64,000 nt of DNA from Pseudoduganella ginsengisoli (GCF_009720865.1 NZ_WNLA01000009.1:62001-126000), one strand, 5' to 3'. Counted from the stretch's first letter, positions 31,061 to 39,591 are shown. Notes: generated by a model from the letters alone, not told the origin. A program made the numbers and translations.

Positions 31061-33577
31061 ATGCCAAGAAACAGCACCCAGGCGGCCTCCAATCGGAATA
31101 CACGCAACAGCACAGAACGCCAGCCGCTCCCGAACCGGCTGGTGCGGCTGCTGTCGGAAGCGCGCTGGATGGCGATTGCCGTACTGACCATTTACATCGT
31201 GCTGATCATGGCCAGCTACAACAAGCTGGATCCAGGCTGGTCGCATTCCAATGCCGTTCCCCGCGTCTACAACCTGGGCGGCAAGGCAGGCGCTTACCTG
31301 AGCGACCTGATGCTGTTTATTTTCGGTTTTTCCGCGTGGTGGTGGATAGTCTGGCTGCTGCGCTCCGTGTGGGGCGGCTACCGGCGCCTGACGCGCCGCT
31401 TCCTGACCGGCGAAGACGACGAGCCGGAACACCGGCACGAAACCATTATCCGCGTGATTGGTTTTGCCTTCCTGCTGGTGGGCAGCCTGGGCCTGGAATT
31501 TTTGCGCATGTACACGTTGCACGTGCAATTGCCCCGTGCGCCGGGCGGCGTGCTGGGCCAGCTGATCGGCCATGCGGCCCACGTGGGACTGGGCTTTACC
31601 GGCGCCACGCTGCTGTTGCTGCTGCTGTTTGTCGTGGGACTGAGCCTGTTTTTCCACATTTCGTGGCTGAACGTGGCCGAGCGTATCGGTGGCGCCATCG
31701 AAGTGTGCTACGAATGGATGGTGCACCGCTACGAAGACCATGAAGACCGCCGCCGCGGCTCGATGGCAGCCGTCAAGCGCGATGAAGTGGTTGTCAGCGA
31801 GCGCGCCAAGCACGTGGAAAAACATGCGGAAAAACCTGTGCGCATCGAGCCGCAAGTGGTCGATAACCCATTTACGCCGGCCAAGGATGGCAAGAAAGCG
31901 GCCGACGATACGGCTGCTACGGTGGCCGCCTTTGCAGCCGTGCCGGCGGGGCAGGCTGCCGCCGCGCCGGCCGAGAAGTTTGCCGCTGCGCCGGCGCCTG
32001 TGAAAATCGAAGCGGCGGTCACGTCGGTGCCGATGTCGGACCGCGCCGTTAAGGAACGCCAGGGCACGCTATTCCAGGAAGCCCGTCCGGGCGACTTGCC
32101 GCCGCTGTCGCTGCTCGATGATCCGCCGCAGGCGCAGGAATCGATTCCGGTGGAAACCTTGGAATTCACCAGCCGCCTGATTGAAAAGAAATTGTCGGAC
32201 TTTGGCGTGGAAGCGCGCGTGGTGGCGGCGTATCCGGGCCCGGTCGTGACACGCTACGAAATTGAACCGGCCACCGGCGTGAAGGGTAGCCAGATCGTCA
32301 ACCTGGCGCGCGACCTGGCCCGTTCTCTGTCGCTGACGTCGATCCGCGTGGTGGAAACCATCCCGGGCAAGAATTACATGGCGCTGGAATTGCCAAATCC
32401 GAAGCGCCAGATCGTACGCCTGTCGGAAATCGTCGGTTCCAAGGTGTACCACGACAATGCGTCCGCCCTGACAGTGGCGCTGGGCAAAGATATTGCCGGC
32501 AAACCCGTGGTGGCGGATTTGGCCAAGATGCCGCACTTGCTGGTGGCCGGTACCACCGGTTCCGGTAAATCCGTTGGTATCAACGCCACCATCCTGTCGC
32601 TGCTGTACAAGGCCGACCCGGCTGACGTGCGCATGATCCTGATCGACCCGAAAATGCTGGAAATGTCGGTGTACGAAGGCATTCCGCACTTGCTGGCGCC
32701 GGTGGTCACGGATATGCGCCAGGCCGGCCACGCGCTGAACTGGGCCGTCAATGAAATGGAGCGCCGCTACAAGCTGATGTCGAAGCTGGGTGTGCGTAAC
32801 CTGGCGGGCTACAACACGAAGATCCTGGAAGCGGCCAAGCGCGAAGAACATATCCCGAATCCGTTCAGCATTACGCCGGATTCGCCGGAACCGCTGGAAA
32901 AATTGCCAACCATCGTCATTATCATTGATGAATTGGCCGATTTGATGATGGTCGTGGGCAAGAAAGTCGAAGAGTTGATTGCCCGTATCGCCCAAAAAGC
33001 CCGCGCGGCGGGATTGCACTTGATTCTCGCCACGCAGCGCCCATCTGTGGATGTGATTACCGGTTTGATTAAAGCCAATATCCCGACGCGTATTGCATTC
33101 CAGGTGTCGTCGAAAATCGACTCGCGTACGATTCTCGACCAGATGGGCGCGGAAACCTTGCTGGGCATGGGTGACATGCTGTACATGCCGCCCGGAACCG
33201 GCTTGCCGATCCGCGTGCACGGCGCGTTTGTTTCCGATGATGAAGTGCACCGCGTCGTAGGACATTTGAAATTGCAGGGTGAGCCGAACTACATCGACGG
33301 CATCCTGGAAGGTGGCACGCTGGAAGGCGAGGGCGGCGGCGAAGGCGGCGCGGCGGCCGGCGAGGGCGGCGGCGAGGCTGACCCGATGTATGACCAGGCC
33401 GTGCAAGTGGTCTTGAAAAACCGCCGGGCGTCGATCTCGCTGGTGCAGCGCCACTTGCGGATTGGCTACAATCGCGCAGCGCGCTTGCTGGAGCAAATGG
33501 AACAAAGCGGTGTCGTGTCGCCGATGCAATCGAACGGCAACCGGGACATTCTCGTGCCAGCCGCCAGCGCGGAATAA
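31061..33577 (+). CDS. ftsK: DNA translocase FtsK
   Basis: Septum-located ATP-driven DNA pump that clears chromosome termini and activates XerCD at dif. The 838 residues comprise four N-terminal membrane helices (about 38-60, 85-110, 125-145, 170-195), a Pro/Ala-rich linker (240-330) much shorter than in E. coli, the RecA-like motor with Walker A GTTGSGKS (497-504) and Walker [15 protein letters not shown], a Gly/Glu-rich hinge ([19 protein letters not shown]), and the gamma winged helix ([33 protein letters not shown]), which reads KOPS sites. No clear ribosome site is seen before the ATG. Heads an ftsK-lolA-rarA cluster. Confidence 0.97.
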   Translation: MPRNSTQAASNRNTRNSTERQPLPNRLVRLLSEARWMAIAVLTIYIVLIMASYNKLDPGWSHSNAVPRVYNLGGKAGAYLSDLMLFIFGFSAWWWIVWLLRSVWGGYRRLTRRFLTGEDDEPEHRHETIIRVIGFAFLLVGSLGLEFLRMYTLHVQLPRAPGGVLGQLIGHAAHVGLGFTGATLLLLLLFVVGLSLFFHISWLNVAERIGGAIEVCYEWMVHRYEDHEDRRRGSMAAVKRDEVVVSERAKHVEKHAEKPVRIEPQVVDNPFTPAKDGKKAADDTAATVAAFAAVPAGQAAAAPAEKFAAAPAPVKIEAAVTSVPMSDRAVKERQGTLFQEARPGDLPPLSLLDDPPQAQESIPVETLEFTSRLIEKKLSDFGVEARVVAAYPGPVVTRYEIEPATGVKGSQIVNLARDLARSLSLTSIRVVETIPGKNYMALELPNPKRQIVRLSEIVGSKVYHDNASALTVALGKDIAGKPVVADLAKMPHLLVAGTTGSGKSVGINATILSLLYKADPADVRMILIDPKMLEMSVYEGIPHLLAPVVTDMRQAGHALNWAVNEMERRYKLMSKLGVRNLAGYNTKILEAAKREEHIPNPFSITPDSPEPLEKLPTIVIIIDELADLMMVVGKKVEELIARIAQKARAAGLHLILATQRPSVDVITGLIKANIPTRIAFQVSSKIDSRTILDQMGAETLLGMGDMLYMPPGTGLPIRVHGAFVSDDEVHRVVGHLKLQGEPNYIDGILEGGTLEGEGGGEGGAAAGEGGGEADPMYDQAVQVVLKNRRASISLVQRHLRIGYNRAARLLEQMEQSGVVSPMQSNGNRDILVPAASAE

Positions 33578-33635
33578 CACACGGCAGCTTCCGGTTGGTG
33601 CCGATACAGGCAGCCTGCGCAGAATAGGAAAGAAA

Positions 33636-34268
33636 ATGAAACGTTTGAAGATTGCCGCCCTGCTGGCGGCCCTGATCGGCGCCAGTGCGCTGGTGATGGA
33701 TGCGGAGGCGGCGGCGCTGGACCAGTTCAAGACTTTTGTTGCCAGCACAAAATCCGCCCGTGGTGAATTCACGCAGCAGCAAATGAAAGCAGGCGGCGGC
33801 AAAGCTGCCGCGCCATCGTCCGGTACGTTTGAATTCGCCCGCCCAGGTAAATTCATCTGGACGTACCAGAAACCGTATGACCAGTTGCTGCAAGCCGATG
33901 GCGAGAAGCTGTATATCTATGACAAGGACTTGAACCAGGTTACGGTGAAAAAGCTGGGCGATGCGCTGGGTTCGTCGCCGGCCGCCATCTTATTCGGCAG
34001 CAACGACCTGGAAAAGAACTTCACGTTGTCGGAAGCCGGCGCCAAAGATGGCATGGAATGGCTGAAAGCCGTGCCAAAAACACAAGACACGACGTTTGAA
34101 CAAATCACGATCGGCTTGCGCGACGGCACGCCGCAAGCCATGGAACTCAAAGATAACTTTGGTTCCGTGTCCGTGCTGTCGTTCCGTAAATTCGAAAAAA
34201 ATCCTCCCGTCAGCGCCAATCACTTCAAGTTCGTCATGCCGAAAGGCGTGGAAATTTCCCAGCAGTGA
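33636..34268 (+). CDS. lolA: Outer-membrane lipoprotein carrier protein LolA
   Basis: Periplasmic chaperone that carries lipoproteins from LolCDE to LolB. ATG 33636 has an AGGAAAG ribosome site and starts a signal peptide (MKRLKIAALLAALIGASALV, cleavage near AEAA). The mature part shows the family pattern LDQFKTFVASTKSARGEFTQQQ, SSGTFEFARPGKFIWTYQKPYDQLLQADGEKLYIYDKDLNQV and the C-terminal VSVLSFRKFEKNPPV. 210 residues. It starts 58 bases after ftsK, and its stop overlaps the rarA ATG by one base. Confidence 0.96.
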   Translation: MKRLKIAALLAALIGASALVMDAEAAALDQFKTFVASTKSARGEFTQQQMKAGGGKAAAPSSGTFEFARPGKFIWTYQKPYDQLLQADGEKLYIYDKDLNQVTVKKLGDALGSSPAAILFGSNDLEKNFTLSEAGAKDGMEWLKAVPKTQDTTFEQITIGLRDGTPQAMELKDNFGSVSVLSFRKFEKNPPVSANHFKFVMPKGVEISQQ

Positions 34269-35575
34269 TGGATGATTTGTTCAAGACGGAACCGCGCCCG
34301 CCACTCGCGGAAGCGCTGCGTCCAAAGTCGCTCGATGAAGTCATCGGCCAGACGCATTTATTAGGCGAAGGCAAACCGCTGCGCCTGGCGTTTCAGGCCC
34401 GCAAACCGCATTCAATGATTTTCTGGGGCCCGCCCGGCGTAGGCAAAACCACGCTGGCGCGCCTGACGGCGCACGCGTTTGACGCGGAATTCATTGCCTT
34501 GTCGGCCGTGTTTGCCGGCGTCAAGGATATCCGCGCGGCCATGGAGCAAGCGCAAGACAACCTGGACCGCCTTGGCAAGCACACGCTGCTGTTTGTCGAT
34601 GAAATCCACCGGTTTAACAAGTCGCAGCAAGACGCCTTGCTGCCCTTCGTGGAATCGGGCCTGGTGACGTTTATTGGCGCGACCACGGAAAACCCCAGCT
34701 TTGAAGTCAATTCGGCATTGCTGTCGCGGGCACAGGTGTATGTGCTGAAGTCGCTGAACGAGACGGAGATGCGCCAGTTGCTGGCGAAAGCGCAACAGGA
34801 AGCCTTGCCGCATTTGCAATTCGATGACGCCGCCGCCGATACGTTGATCGGCTATGCGGATGGCGATGCGCGCCGCTTTTTGAATTTGCTGGAACAGGCG
34901 GATAACGCCGCATCGCCGGCCGGCATACAGAAAATCGATGCCGCGTTTGTGGAAAACGCGATGACGCTCAATGCGCGCCGTTTCGATAAAGGCGGCGACA
35001 ATTTCTATGACCAGATTTCCGCGCTGCACAAATCGGTGCGCGGCTCGAACCCCGACGGCGCGCTGTACTGGTTTTGCCGCATGATCGATGGCGGCGCCGA
35101 TCCCCGCTACCTGGCGCGCCGCATTGTGCGCATGGCGTGGGAAGACATTGGTTTGGCGGATCCCCGCGCATTAACCATCGTCAATGATGCGGCGGAAACC
35201 TATGAGCGTTTGGGCTCGCCGGAAGGGGAGCTGGCGTTGGGACAGGCCGTGATTTACCTGGCTGTGGCGGCCAAGAGCAATGCCGGCTACAACGCCTTCA
35301 ACGAAGCCATGGCGCACGTGAAACGCGACAAGTCGCGTGAAGTGCCCGTGCACTTGCGCAATGCGCCCACCAAATTGATGAAAGAGCTGGGTTACGGCCA
35401 CGCCTACCGCTATGCCCACGATGAACCCCACGCCTATGCGGCAGGGGAGACCTATCTGCCGGACGGCATGCCCGAACCGGGCTGGTACCGCCCCGTGCCA
35501 CGGGGGCTGGAAATCAAAATTGCCGACAAGCTGGCCTTCCTGCGCAAGCTCGACGACGAGGCTGGCAAACCGTAG
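34268..35575 (+). CDS. rarA: Replication-associated recombination protein A (RarA/MgsA)
   Basis: AAA+ ATPase acting at stalled replication forks. 435 residues from ATG 34268; the GTG three bases earlier lies within the lolA stop context and is less likely. It has Walker A GPPGVGKT (54-61), Walker B LLFVDEIHRF (about 107-116), sensor 1 in FIGATTENPSFEVNSALLSRA, and the C-terminal tetramerisation region (GALYWFCRMIDGGADPRYLARRIVRMAWEDIGLADP). In related Burkholderiales serS usually comes next; here an 11-kb block of other genes lies between. Confidence 0.96.
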   Translation: MDDLFKTEPRPPLAEALRPKSLDEVIGQTHLLGEGKPLRLAFQARKPHSMIFWGPPGVGKTTLARLTAHAFDAEFIALSAVFAGVKDIRAAMEQAQDNLDRLGKHTLLFVDEIHRFNKSQQDALLPFVESGLVTFIGATTENPSFEVNSALLSRAQVYVLKSLNETEMRQLLAKAQQEALPHLQFDDAAADTLIGYADGDARRFLNLLEQADNAASPAGIQKIDAAFVENAMTLNARRFDKGGDNFYDQISALHKSVRGSNPDGALYWFCRMIDGGADPRYLARRIVRMAWEDIGLADPRALTIVNDAAETYERLGSPEGELALGQAVIYLAVAAKSNAGYNAFNEAMAHVKRDKSREVPVHLRNAPTKLMKELGYGHAYRYAHDEPHAYAAGETYLPDGMPEPGWYRPVPRGLEIKIADKLAFLRKLDDEAGKP

Positions 35576-35657
35576 TTCATATACGGTATTACCCGCCTCG
35601 AGTTCGATAAGTATCTGATTACATTTCTCTTTTCCTATTTTTAAGTTTTTACTAAAA

Positions 35658-35690
35658 GTAAGGGAAACTGCTAGTCGGAAACCTTTACAG
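35658..35690 (+). promoter_or_regulatory. Conserved upstream element of PEP-CTERM gene 1 (enhancer-like)
   Basis: 33-base element shared with 36856-36888 and 38112-38144. It contains GTAAGGGAAACTG, then GTCGGAAACCTTTACAG (35674-35690). It ends 51 bases before the sigma-54 -24 box. GGAAAC occurs twice, 14 bases apart. Probably the binding site of a sigma-54 activator; PrsR is the obvious candidate, by inference only. Confidence 0.75.
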
Positions 35691-35722
35691 TGCGCAAATT
35701 TTGTGCAAACACATTCCTTTTA

Positions 35723-35757
35723 AATCAGGAGCTTATACTGCTGGCCTGCAACTTGCT
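35723..35757 (+). promoter_or_regulatory. Sigma-54 promoter with IHF-like site, PEP-CTERM gene 1
   Basis: TGGCCTGCAACTTGCT at 35742-35757 has the invariant GG and GC with exactly 10 bases between, as in -24/-12 promoters (TGGCAC-N5-TTGCW). An IHF-like AATCAGGAGCTTA (35723-35735, one mismatch to WATCAANNNNTTR) ends 6 bases upstream. Expected transcript start is near 35768, about 54 bases before the ATG. Confidence 0.82.
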
Positions 35758-35821
35758 TACTTCCTGAGTGGAACATCTGTTTCTGAAATTGCAATTATTT
35801 AGCCACCGAAAGGAAGCCAAA

Positions 35822-36712
35822 ATGAAAAAGCAATATTCGAAGATAGTGGGTGCGCTGATTGCTGCGTTTGCTGCCAATGTTGCTTTTGCAACGCCCGCTC
35901 CTCCACCCGCCACAGTACCTTGCACGCTAGATAGCTACACCATCACCAAAGCTGCGCCAGCCGGGATGAACCCGGTACCCATCGGCCCCACCTTTAACGC
36001 GACGAAATGCCTCGGCGTAGTCAACGGGGTCAGTGGCGGAACCAATCCCGCCAATGTCCAGGTCAATGACGGCAATCTGGGCTATCTGGGCGATGGCTTG
36101 CTGAACGGTGAAAACAACCTGGTTCCGTGGAATACCTTCATTACCGCAGACCAGCTGCTGGACTTGAATCCGAATACGACAGGCGCCATTGACCCGGGCT
36201 GGATCCAGCTGGGTACCATGAATGGTTCGACGTCGGCCATGAGCTATTCCAGCATTGGATCGGGCTCGACTGCACTGAACATGTCGTCCATCCTGAGCTT
36301 CACGCAAACCAAGGATGCCAATACAGGCGCCATTATTTCCGGTACGTGGACCTTGAAGCTTGATGCCAACATCATCAACATCTTGCATGCCAACGGGCTG
36401 TTCCAGCGTAATAACTTTGACCAGTTGGCCTTTGTCGTCAAAGCCAGTGACAAATGGGCCGTGTATGACTTTAACTTTGCGCGTGATCCTTATCTGTCCG
36501 GCTTTGATTTGACGCAGCCGTATTCGCTGGGCGGTACCTGGAACCTCGACGACTTTAAAAATTCCAACGGGCAAGACCAGGCATTGTCATTCCTTAGCGT
36601 CTGGGCACGCGACCCCATTTCCGGGCCGGCCGTTCCAGAACCTGGTGTACTGGGGCTGCTTGGTGTCGGTCTGCTAGCGATGACGGGCTTGCGCCGCCGC
36701 CAGGCAAAGTAA
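35822..36712 (+). CDS. PEP-CTERM sorting domain protein 1
   Basis: Exported protein of 296 residues expected to be processed by an exosortase. The start at 35822 has a CGAAAGGA ribosome site and gives a signal peptide (MKKQYSKIVGALIAAFAANVAFA). The mature part has two cysteines near its N-terminus (PCTLDSYTITKAAPAG and CLGVVNG), likely a disulfide, then LGYLGDGLLNGE, NPNTTGAIDPGWIQLG and LFQRNNFDQLAFVVKASDKWAVYDFNF. The C-terminus is a PEP-CTERM tripartite tail: VPEP, a hydrophobic helix (GVLGLLGVGLLAMTGL), then RRRQAK. First of three paralogs in tandem, each with its own promoter and terminator. No exosortase or EPS genes lie in the window. Function unknown; related proteins act in biofilm or floc matrices. 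Confidence 0.93.
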   Translation: MKKQYSKIVGALIAAFAANVAFATPAPPPATVPCTLDSYTITKAAPAGMNPVPIGPTFNATKCLGVVNGVSGGTNPANVQVNDGNLGYLGDGLLNGENNLVPWNTFITADQLLDLNPNTTGAIDPGWIQLGTMNGSTSAMSYSSIGSGSTALNMSSILSFTQTKDANTGAIISGTWTLKLDANIINILHANGLFQRNNFDQLAFVVKASDKWAVYDFNFARDPYLSGFDLTQPYSLGGTWNLDDFKNSNGQDQALSFLSVWARDPISGPAVPEPGVLGLLGVGLLAMTGLRRRQAK

Positions 36713-36732
36713 ATAGCTGATGGCAAATTCGG

Positions 36733-36756
36733 CCACCCTGCGGGGTGGTTTTTTTT
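36733..36756 (+). terminator. Terminator after PEP-CTERM gene 1
   Basis: CCACCC, TGCG loop, GGGTGG and eight T, 20 bases after the stop. Confidence 0.92.
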
Positions 36757-36760
36757 GTCT

Positions 36761-36777
36761 GTCGGAAAACTTTACAG
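36761..36777 (+). promoter_or_regulatory. Second, distal copy of the enhancer-like core, gene 2
   Basis: GTCGGAAAACTTTACAG differs at one base from the core upstream of gene 1 (35674-35690). It starts 111 bases before the proximal core at 36872 and directly follows the terminator T run of gene 1. Confidence 0.6.
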
Positions 36778-36855
36778 AGCATTTTGTCACCAAAAGTGTA
36801 AATGTGTAAATTAAATGCTGGAAATGTTTCGCATGCCCTAGAGAGGAGAATTCAC

Positions 36856-36888
36856 GTAAGGGAAACTGTCAGTCGGAAATTTTTACAC
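36856..36888 (+). promoter_or_regulatory. Conserved upstream element of PEP-CTERM gene 2 (enhancer-like)
   Basis: Second copy of the 33-base element; core GTCGGAAATTTTTACAC at 36872-36888. It ends 53 bases before the -24 box. Confidence 0.75.
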
Positions 36889-36921
36889 AGGTGTAGGAAT
36901 ATGCCTACATTACAACCTTGT

Positions 36922-36957
36922 AATCAAAGGCTTGCGATGCGTGGCCCATATCTTGCT
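36922..36957 (+). promoter_or_regulatory. Sigma-54 promoter with IHF site, PEP-CTERM gene 2
   Basis: TGGCCCATATCTTGCT at 36942-36957 has GG and GC 10 bases apart. AATCAAAGGCTTG at 36922-36934 is a full match to the IHF consensus WATCAANNNNTTR and ends 7 bases upstream. Expected transcript start is near 36968. Confidence 0.85.
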
Positions 36958-37021
36958 ACTTGTCCATGGCAATAAAGGTTTCTTTAGTGTAAGACGCTGT
37001 GCCAAACGAAAAGGATTCTTA

Positions 37022-37930
37022 ATGAAAAAACAAATGTCGATAGCAGTTGGCGCCTTGGTGGCTGCCTTCTCGATGACTTCCGCCAGCGCAGTGACTTGCA
37101 CTGCAGATAGCTGGCATATCACTGCCGCCGCCCCAACCGGCACCAGCCTGTACACGCTGCCAACGCCACAACAGGCAACCAAGTGCGTGGGCGTGTATGC
37201 CAACCCGAATAACGTGGCATCCATCCAAGCTGATTCCCCTAACCTGGGTTACCTGGGCAATGGCTTGCTGAACGGCGAAGGCGGCTGGCTGGACCCAACC
37301 AGCGCGACGACCGGTTTTATTACGCAAAATGATTTGCTGGCCCTGAATCCAGCAACGCCTAATCAAAAGAAAGACCCGGGCTGGATTCAGCTGGGCATGC
37401 TGCAAGGCAATGAAGGTAAGTTCCAGGCTGCCAAAGTAGGTCCGCTGGCGGCCGGTGGCGCGGAGCTCGACCTGGGCCAGGTATTAAGCTACAGCCAAAA
37501 GGTGGACAACAGCTTGTCGCCGGAAAAGGGCGGTACGGCTGGCACCTGGCAACTGACGGTTAACCAGAATATCGTGAGCTTGCTGCACGCAGCGGGCCTG
37601 TTCCAGCGCAGCACTTTCGACCACCTGGCGTTCGAAGTGAAGGCTGGCTCGAACTGGGCGGTATATGACTTCAACTTCAACCAGATTGGCGGCTTCGACC
37701 TGACCAAGCCCTACACCATCACGGGTACCTGGGACTTGAACGATTTCCGCAATAAGCCGGATGGCGTGGGCAAGAACCACGACCAGTTCCCTGATAATGC
37801 GATTTCCGACCTGATCATCTGGGCACGCGACCCGATCAACACGGCGGAAGTGCCTGAGCCAGGTTCGATGGCCATGATGGGCCTGGGCTTGCTGGCCCTG
37901 GCTGGTGCCCGCCGCCGCAAGTCCAGGTAA
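37022..37930 (+). CDS. PEP-CTERM sorting domain protein 2
   Basis: 302-residue paralog of the proteins at 35822 and 38277. A signal peptide (MKKQMSIAVGALVAAFSMTSASA) is followed by TCTADSWHITAAAPTG and a second cysteine in KCVGVY. The shared core continues with LGYLGNGLLNGE, KKDPGWIQLG, VSLLHAAGLFQRSTFDHLAFEVKAGSNWAVYDFNF, ITGTWDLNDFRN and LIIWARDP. The tail is VPEPGSMAMMGLGLLALAGARRRKSR. It is the most divergent of the three, with a shorter segment after DPGWIQLG. The ATG at 37022 follows a weak AAAAGGATT ribosome site. It has its own sigma-54 promoter and terminator. Confidence 0.93.
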   Translation: MKKQMSIAVGALVAAFSMTSASAVTCTADSWHITAAAPTGTSLYTLPTPQQATKCVGVYANPNNVASIQADSPNLGYLGNGLLNGEGGWLDPTSATTGFITQNDLLALNPATPNQKKDPGWIQLGMLQGNEGKFQAAKVGPLAAGGAELDLGQVLSYSQKVDNSLSPEKGGTAGTWQLTVNQNIVSLLHAAGLFQRSTFDHLAFEVKAGSNWAVYDFNFNQIGGFDLTKPYTITGTWDLNDFRNKPDGVGKNHDQFPDNAISDLIIWARDPINTAEVPEPGSMAMMGLGLLALAGARRRKSR

Positions 37931-37951
37931 GACACGCTGCAGCGTTGCTGG

Positions 37952-37975
37952 AAGCCACCTTCGGGTGGCTTTTTT
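37952..37975 (+). terminator. Terminator after PEP-CTERM gene 2
   Basis: AAGCCACC, TTCG loop, GGTGGCTT and a T run, 21 bases after the stop. Nearly identical to the terminator of gene 3, which supports duplication of whole transcription units. Confidence 0.92.
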
Positions 37976-38014
37976 GCCTTCAGGAGATTGCCATAATTAT
38001 CACAATAATTTCCT

Positions 38015-38031
38015 GTCGAGAATTTTTACAG
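38015..38031 (+). promoter_or_regulatory. Second, distal copy of the enhancer-like core, gene 3 (degenerate)
   Basis: GTCGAGAATTTTTACAG differs from the gene 2 proximal core at two positions (the fifth base and the last). It starts 113 bases before the proximal core at 38128, nearly the same distance as in gene 2. Confidence 0.5.
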
Positions 38032-38111
38032 CCAGTTCCTCTTGCCGGCGACTGGAAATTAAGCGGTTGATCAAGGGCAAGAGTATGCACCCTTTGTGTT
38101 ATTTCCCATAT

Positions 38112-38144
38112 GTAAGGGAAACTGCTAGTCGGAAACTTTTACAC
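38112..38144 (+). promoter_or_regulatory. Conserved upstream element of PEP-CTERM gene 3 (enhancer-like)
   Basis: Third copy of the 33-base element; core GTCGGAAACTTTTACAC at 38128-38144. It ends 51 bases before the -24 box. Confidence 0.75.
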
Positions 38145-38176
38145 TGTTGCGTGGTCCAATTTAATTACAAGCCTGT

Positions 38177-38211
38177 AATCAAAGACTTAGCGAGCTGGCA
38201 CGGTCATTGCT
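38177..38211 (+). promoter_or_regulatory. Sigma-54 promoter with IHF site, PEP-CTERM gene 3
   Basis: TGGCACGGTCATTGCT at 38196-38211 matches the -24/-12 consensus fully. AATCAAAGACTTA at 38177-38189 fully matches the IHF consensus and ends 6 bases upstream. Expected transcript start is near 38222. Confidence 0.9.
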
Positions 38212-38276
38212 ATATTACCCTCGAGAATTACAAATTTACCGATTGCAATTTAAGCTGCCACCGAAAGGGAATTCAA

Positions 38277-39194
38277 ATGAACAAGCAAGCCGTCAAAGTA
38301 GTTGGTGCACTGGTCGCAACCTTTGCAGCTGGCGCCGTACAGGCAGCCGCAAGCGCTGCCTACCTGCCAGGCTGCACGCTGGACAGCTATGCAATCACGA
38401 AAGCCGCGCCTGCTGGGACGACGCCGCAAACGCTGCCCGGCAACCTGGTGATCAATTCCACTGGCTGCTACGGCGTCAAGGCCATGGGTAACAATAATCC
38501 TGCCAGTGTCACTGTCGATAACAACCTGGGCTACCTGAACGATGGCTTGCTGAATGGCGAAGGCAATCTGATTCCATTCAATTACTTCATCACGCAATCG
38601 CAGTTGCAAGACTTGAACCCGAACGACGTGGGCGCCCGCGATCCGGGCTGGGTTGAACTGGGCCGCATCACGAACGCTAGTGCGCTCAACTCTGCCGGCT
38701 CGGCCACGATGGTGGCGGACTCGATCAAGACTTCCACTGGCACGTTGAATCTGGGCAGCATCTTGTCCTTTACGGAATCGGCTGCCCCGATCACGAGCGG
38801 TGGTTCCCGTGCCGGCACGTGGACCCTGTCGCTGGACGCCAACATCGTCAACGTCCTGAAAAACAATGGCCTGTTCCAGCGCAATAACTTCGACCAGCTG
38901 GCCTTCGTCGTCAAAGCCAGCGACAAGTGGGCGGTCTACGACTTTGACTTCACCAAATTGCCAGCCGGTATGTTTGATTTGACGCAACCGTACTCGTTGT
39001 CCGGTACGTGGAACTTGAACGACTTTAAGAATGATCCGACCAAGCCAGACCAGGGCTTGTCGTTCCTGGGCGTATGGGCGCGTGACCCAGTCCTGAGCCA
39101 GCCAACCAATGTGCCTGAACCAGGCGTGCTGGCCTTGTTTGGCGCCGGTTTGCTGGGCATGGCTGCCGCACGCCGTCGCCGCCAGTCGAAATAA
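38277..39194 (+). CDS. PEP-CTERM sorting domain protein 3
   Basis: 305-residue paralog most like protein 1. The start at 38277 has a CGAAAGGG ribosome site and gives a signal peptide (MNKQAVKVVGALVATFAAGAVQA). Conserved parts are GCTLDSYAITKAAPAG, a second cysteine in GCYGVKAMG, LGYLNDGLLNGEGN, DPGWVELG, ILSFTES, the LFQRNNFDQLAFVVKASDKW block and LSFLGVWARDP. The tail is VPEPGVLALFGAGLLGMAAARRRRQSK. An upstream in-frame extension to 37905 lies across the promoter and is not coding. Third of the tandem units. Confidence 0.93.
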   Translation: MNKQAVKVVGALVATFAAGAVQAAASAAYLPGCTLDSYAITKAAPAGTTPQTLPGNLVINSTGCYGVKAMGNNNPASVTVDNNLGYLNDGLLNGEGNLIPFNYFITQSQLQDLNPNDVGARDPGWVELGRITNASALNSAGSATMVADSIKTSTGTLNLGSILSFTESAAPITSGGSRAGTWTLSLDANIVNVLKNNGLFQRNNFDQLAFVVKASDKWAVYDFDFTKLPAGMFDLTQPYSLSGTWNLNDFKNDPTKPDQGLSFLGVWARDPVLSQPTNVPEPGVLALFGAGLLGMAAARRRRQSK

Positions 39195-39227
39195 ATCCCG
39201 CGCTAAACCAGTCCAAGCGGGCAGGGC

Positions 39228-39251
39228 AAGCCACCTTCGGGTGGCTTTTTT
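39228..39251 (+). terminator. Terminator after PEP-CTERM gene 3
   Basis: AAGCCACC, TTCG loop, GGTGGCTT and a T run, 33 bases after the stop. Confidence 0.92.
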
Positions 39252-39301
39252 GCGTTTGTACACTACTGATTTGCGACTAAAACGCATGGCTGCAGCGACC
39301 G

Positions 39302-39312
39302 ATTGTATACAT
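39302..39312. promoter_or_regulatory. Operator-like site 1 upstream of the purine permease
   Basis: ATTGTATACAT is a near match to the perfect palindrome at 39386. The form resembles operators of FadR/FCD-type GntR regulators, one of which is encoded at 42577. Confidence 0.5.
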
Positions 39313-39385
39313 ATCATGATGCAATTGTTGCGGATCGGCCACGCAGTGTTGCATCACGTTATTGAGTATCCATCGTACGCATAGA

Positions 39386-39430
39386 TTGTATACAAAATTC
39401 GTTGACAATAAATTTATCCGGGAGCATGAT
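39386..39430 (+). promoter_or_regulatory. Operator-like palindrome and sigma-70 promoter of the purine module
   Basis: TTGTATACAA (39386-39395) is a perfect palindrome. TTGACA at 39402-39407 and CATGAT at 39425-39430, spaced 17 bases, form a plausible promoter 6 bases further on. A repressor at the palindrome would contact polymerase upstream of -35. Confidence 0.55.
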
Positions 39431-39486
39431 GAATTCACGAAAGCCGCCACAGAGCGGCGCGAATGAAGCCAATCAGTGGAGACATC

Positions 39487-39591
39487 ATGCGTAACAGCCC
39501 CGCCATCGCAGTGCTTGCAGCGCCCTCACAGCCCGGTGTGCCGTACCCCGGCCATTCCGCCGTGAGCGATGCTCCACCTTCTCCTGTTTGA
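39487..39591 (+). CDS. Possible 34-residue leader peptide
   Basis: ATG 39487 to TGA 39589, with a GTGGAGACATC ribosome-site context almost the same as the permease start (ATGGAGACACC). The predicted peptide is Ala/Pro/Ser-rich with no known motif. It lies in the 498-base stretch between PEP-CTERM gene 3 and the permease, which otherwise holds only a terminator, operator-like sites and a promoter. It may be a leader affecting permease expression or may be chance. Confidence 0.35.
   Translation: MRNSPAIAVLAAPSQPGVPYPGHSAVSDAPPSPV

Noticed and set aside
32069..33856. 595-residue frame on the minus strand opposite ftsK
   Set aside because: Shadow of the conserved ftsK motor; no domains.
37905..38276. 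N-terminal extension of PEP-CTERM protein 3
   Set aside because: It runs through the terminator of gene 2, the enhancer-like element and the sigma-54 promoter; the signal peptide starts at 38277.
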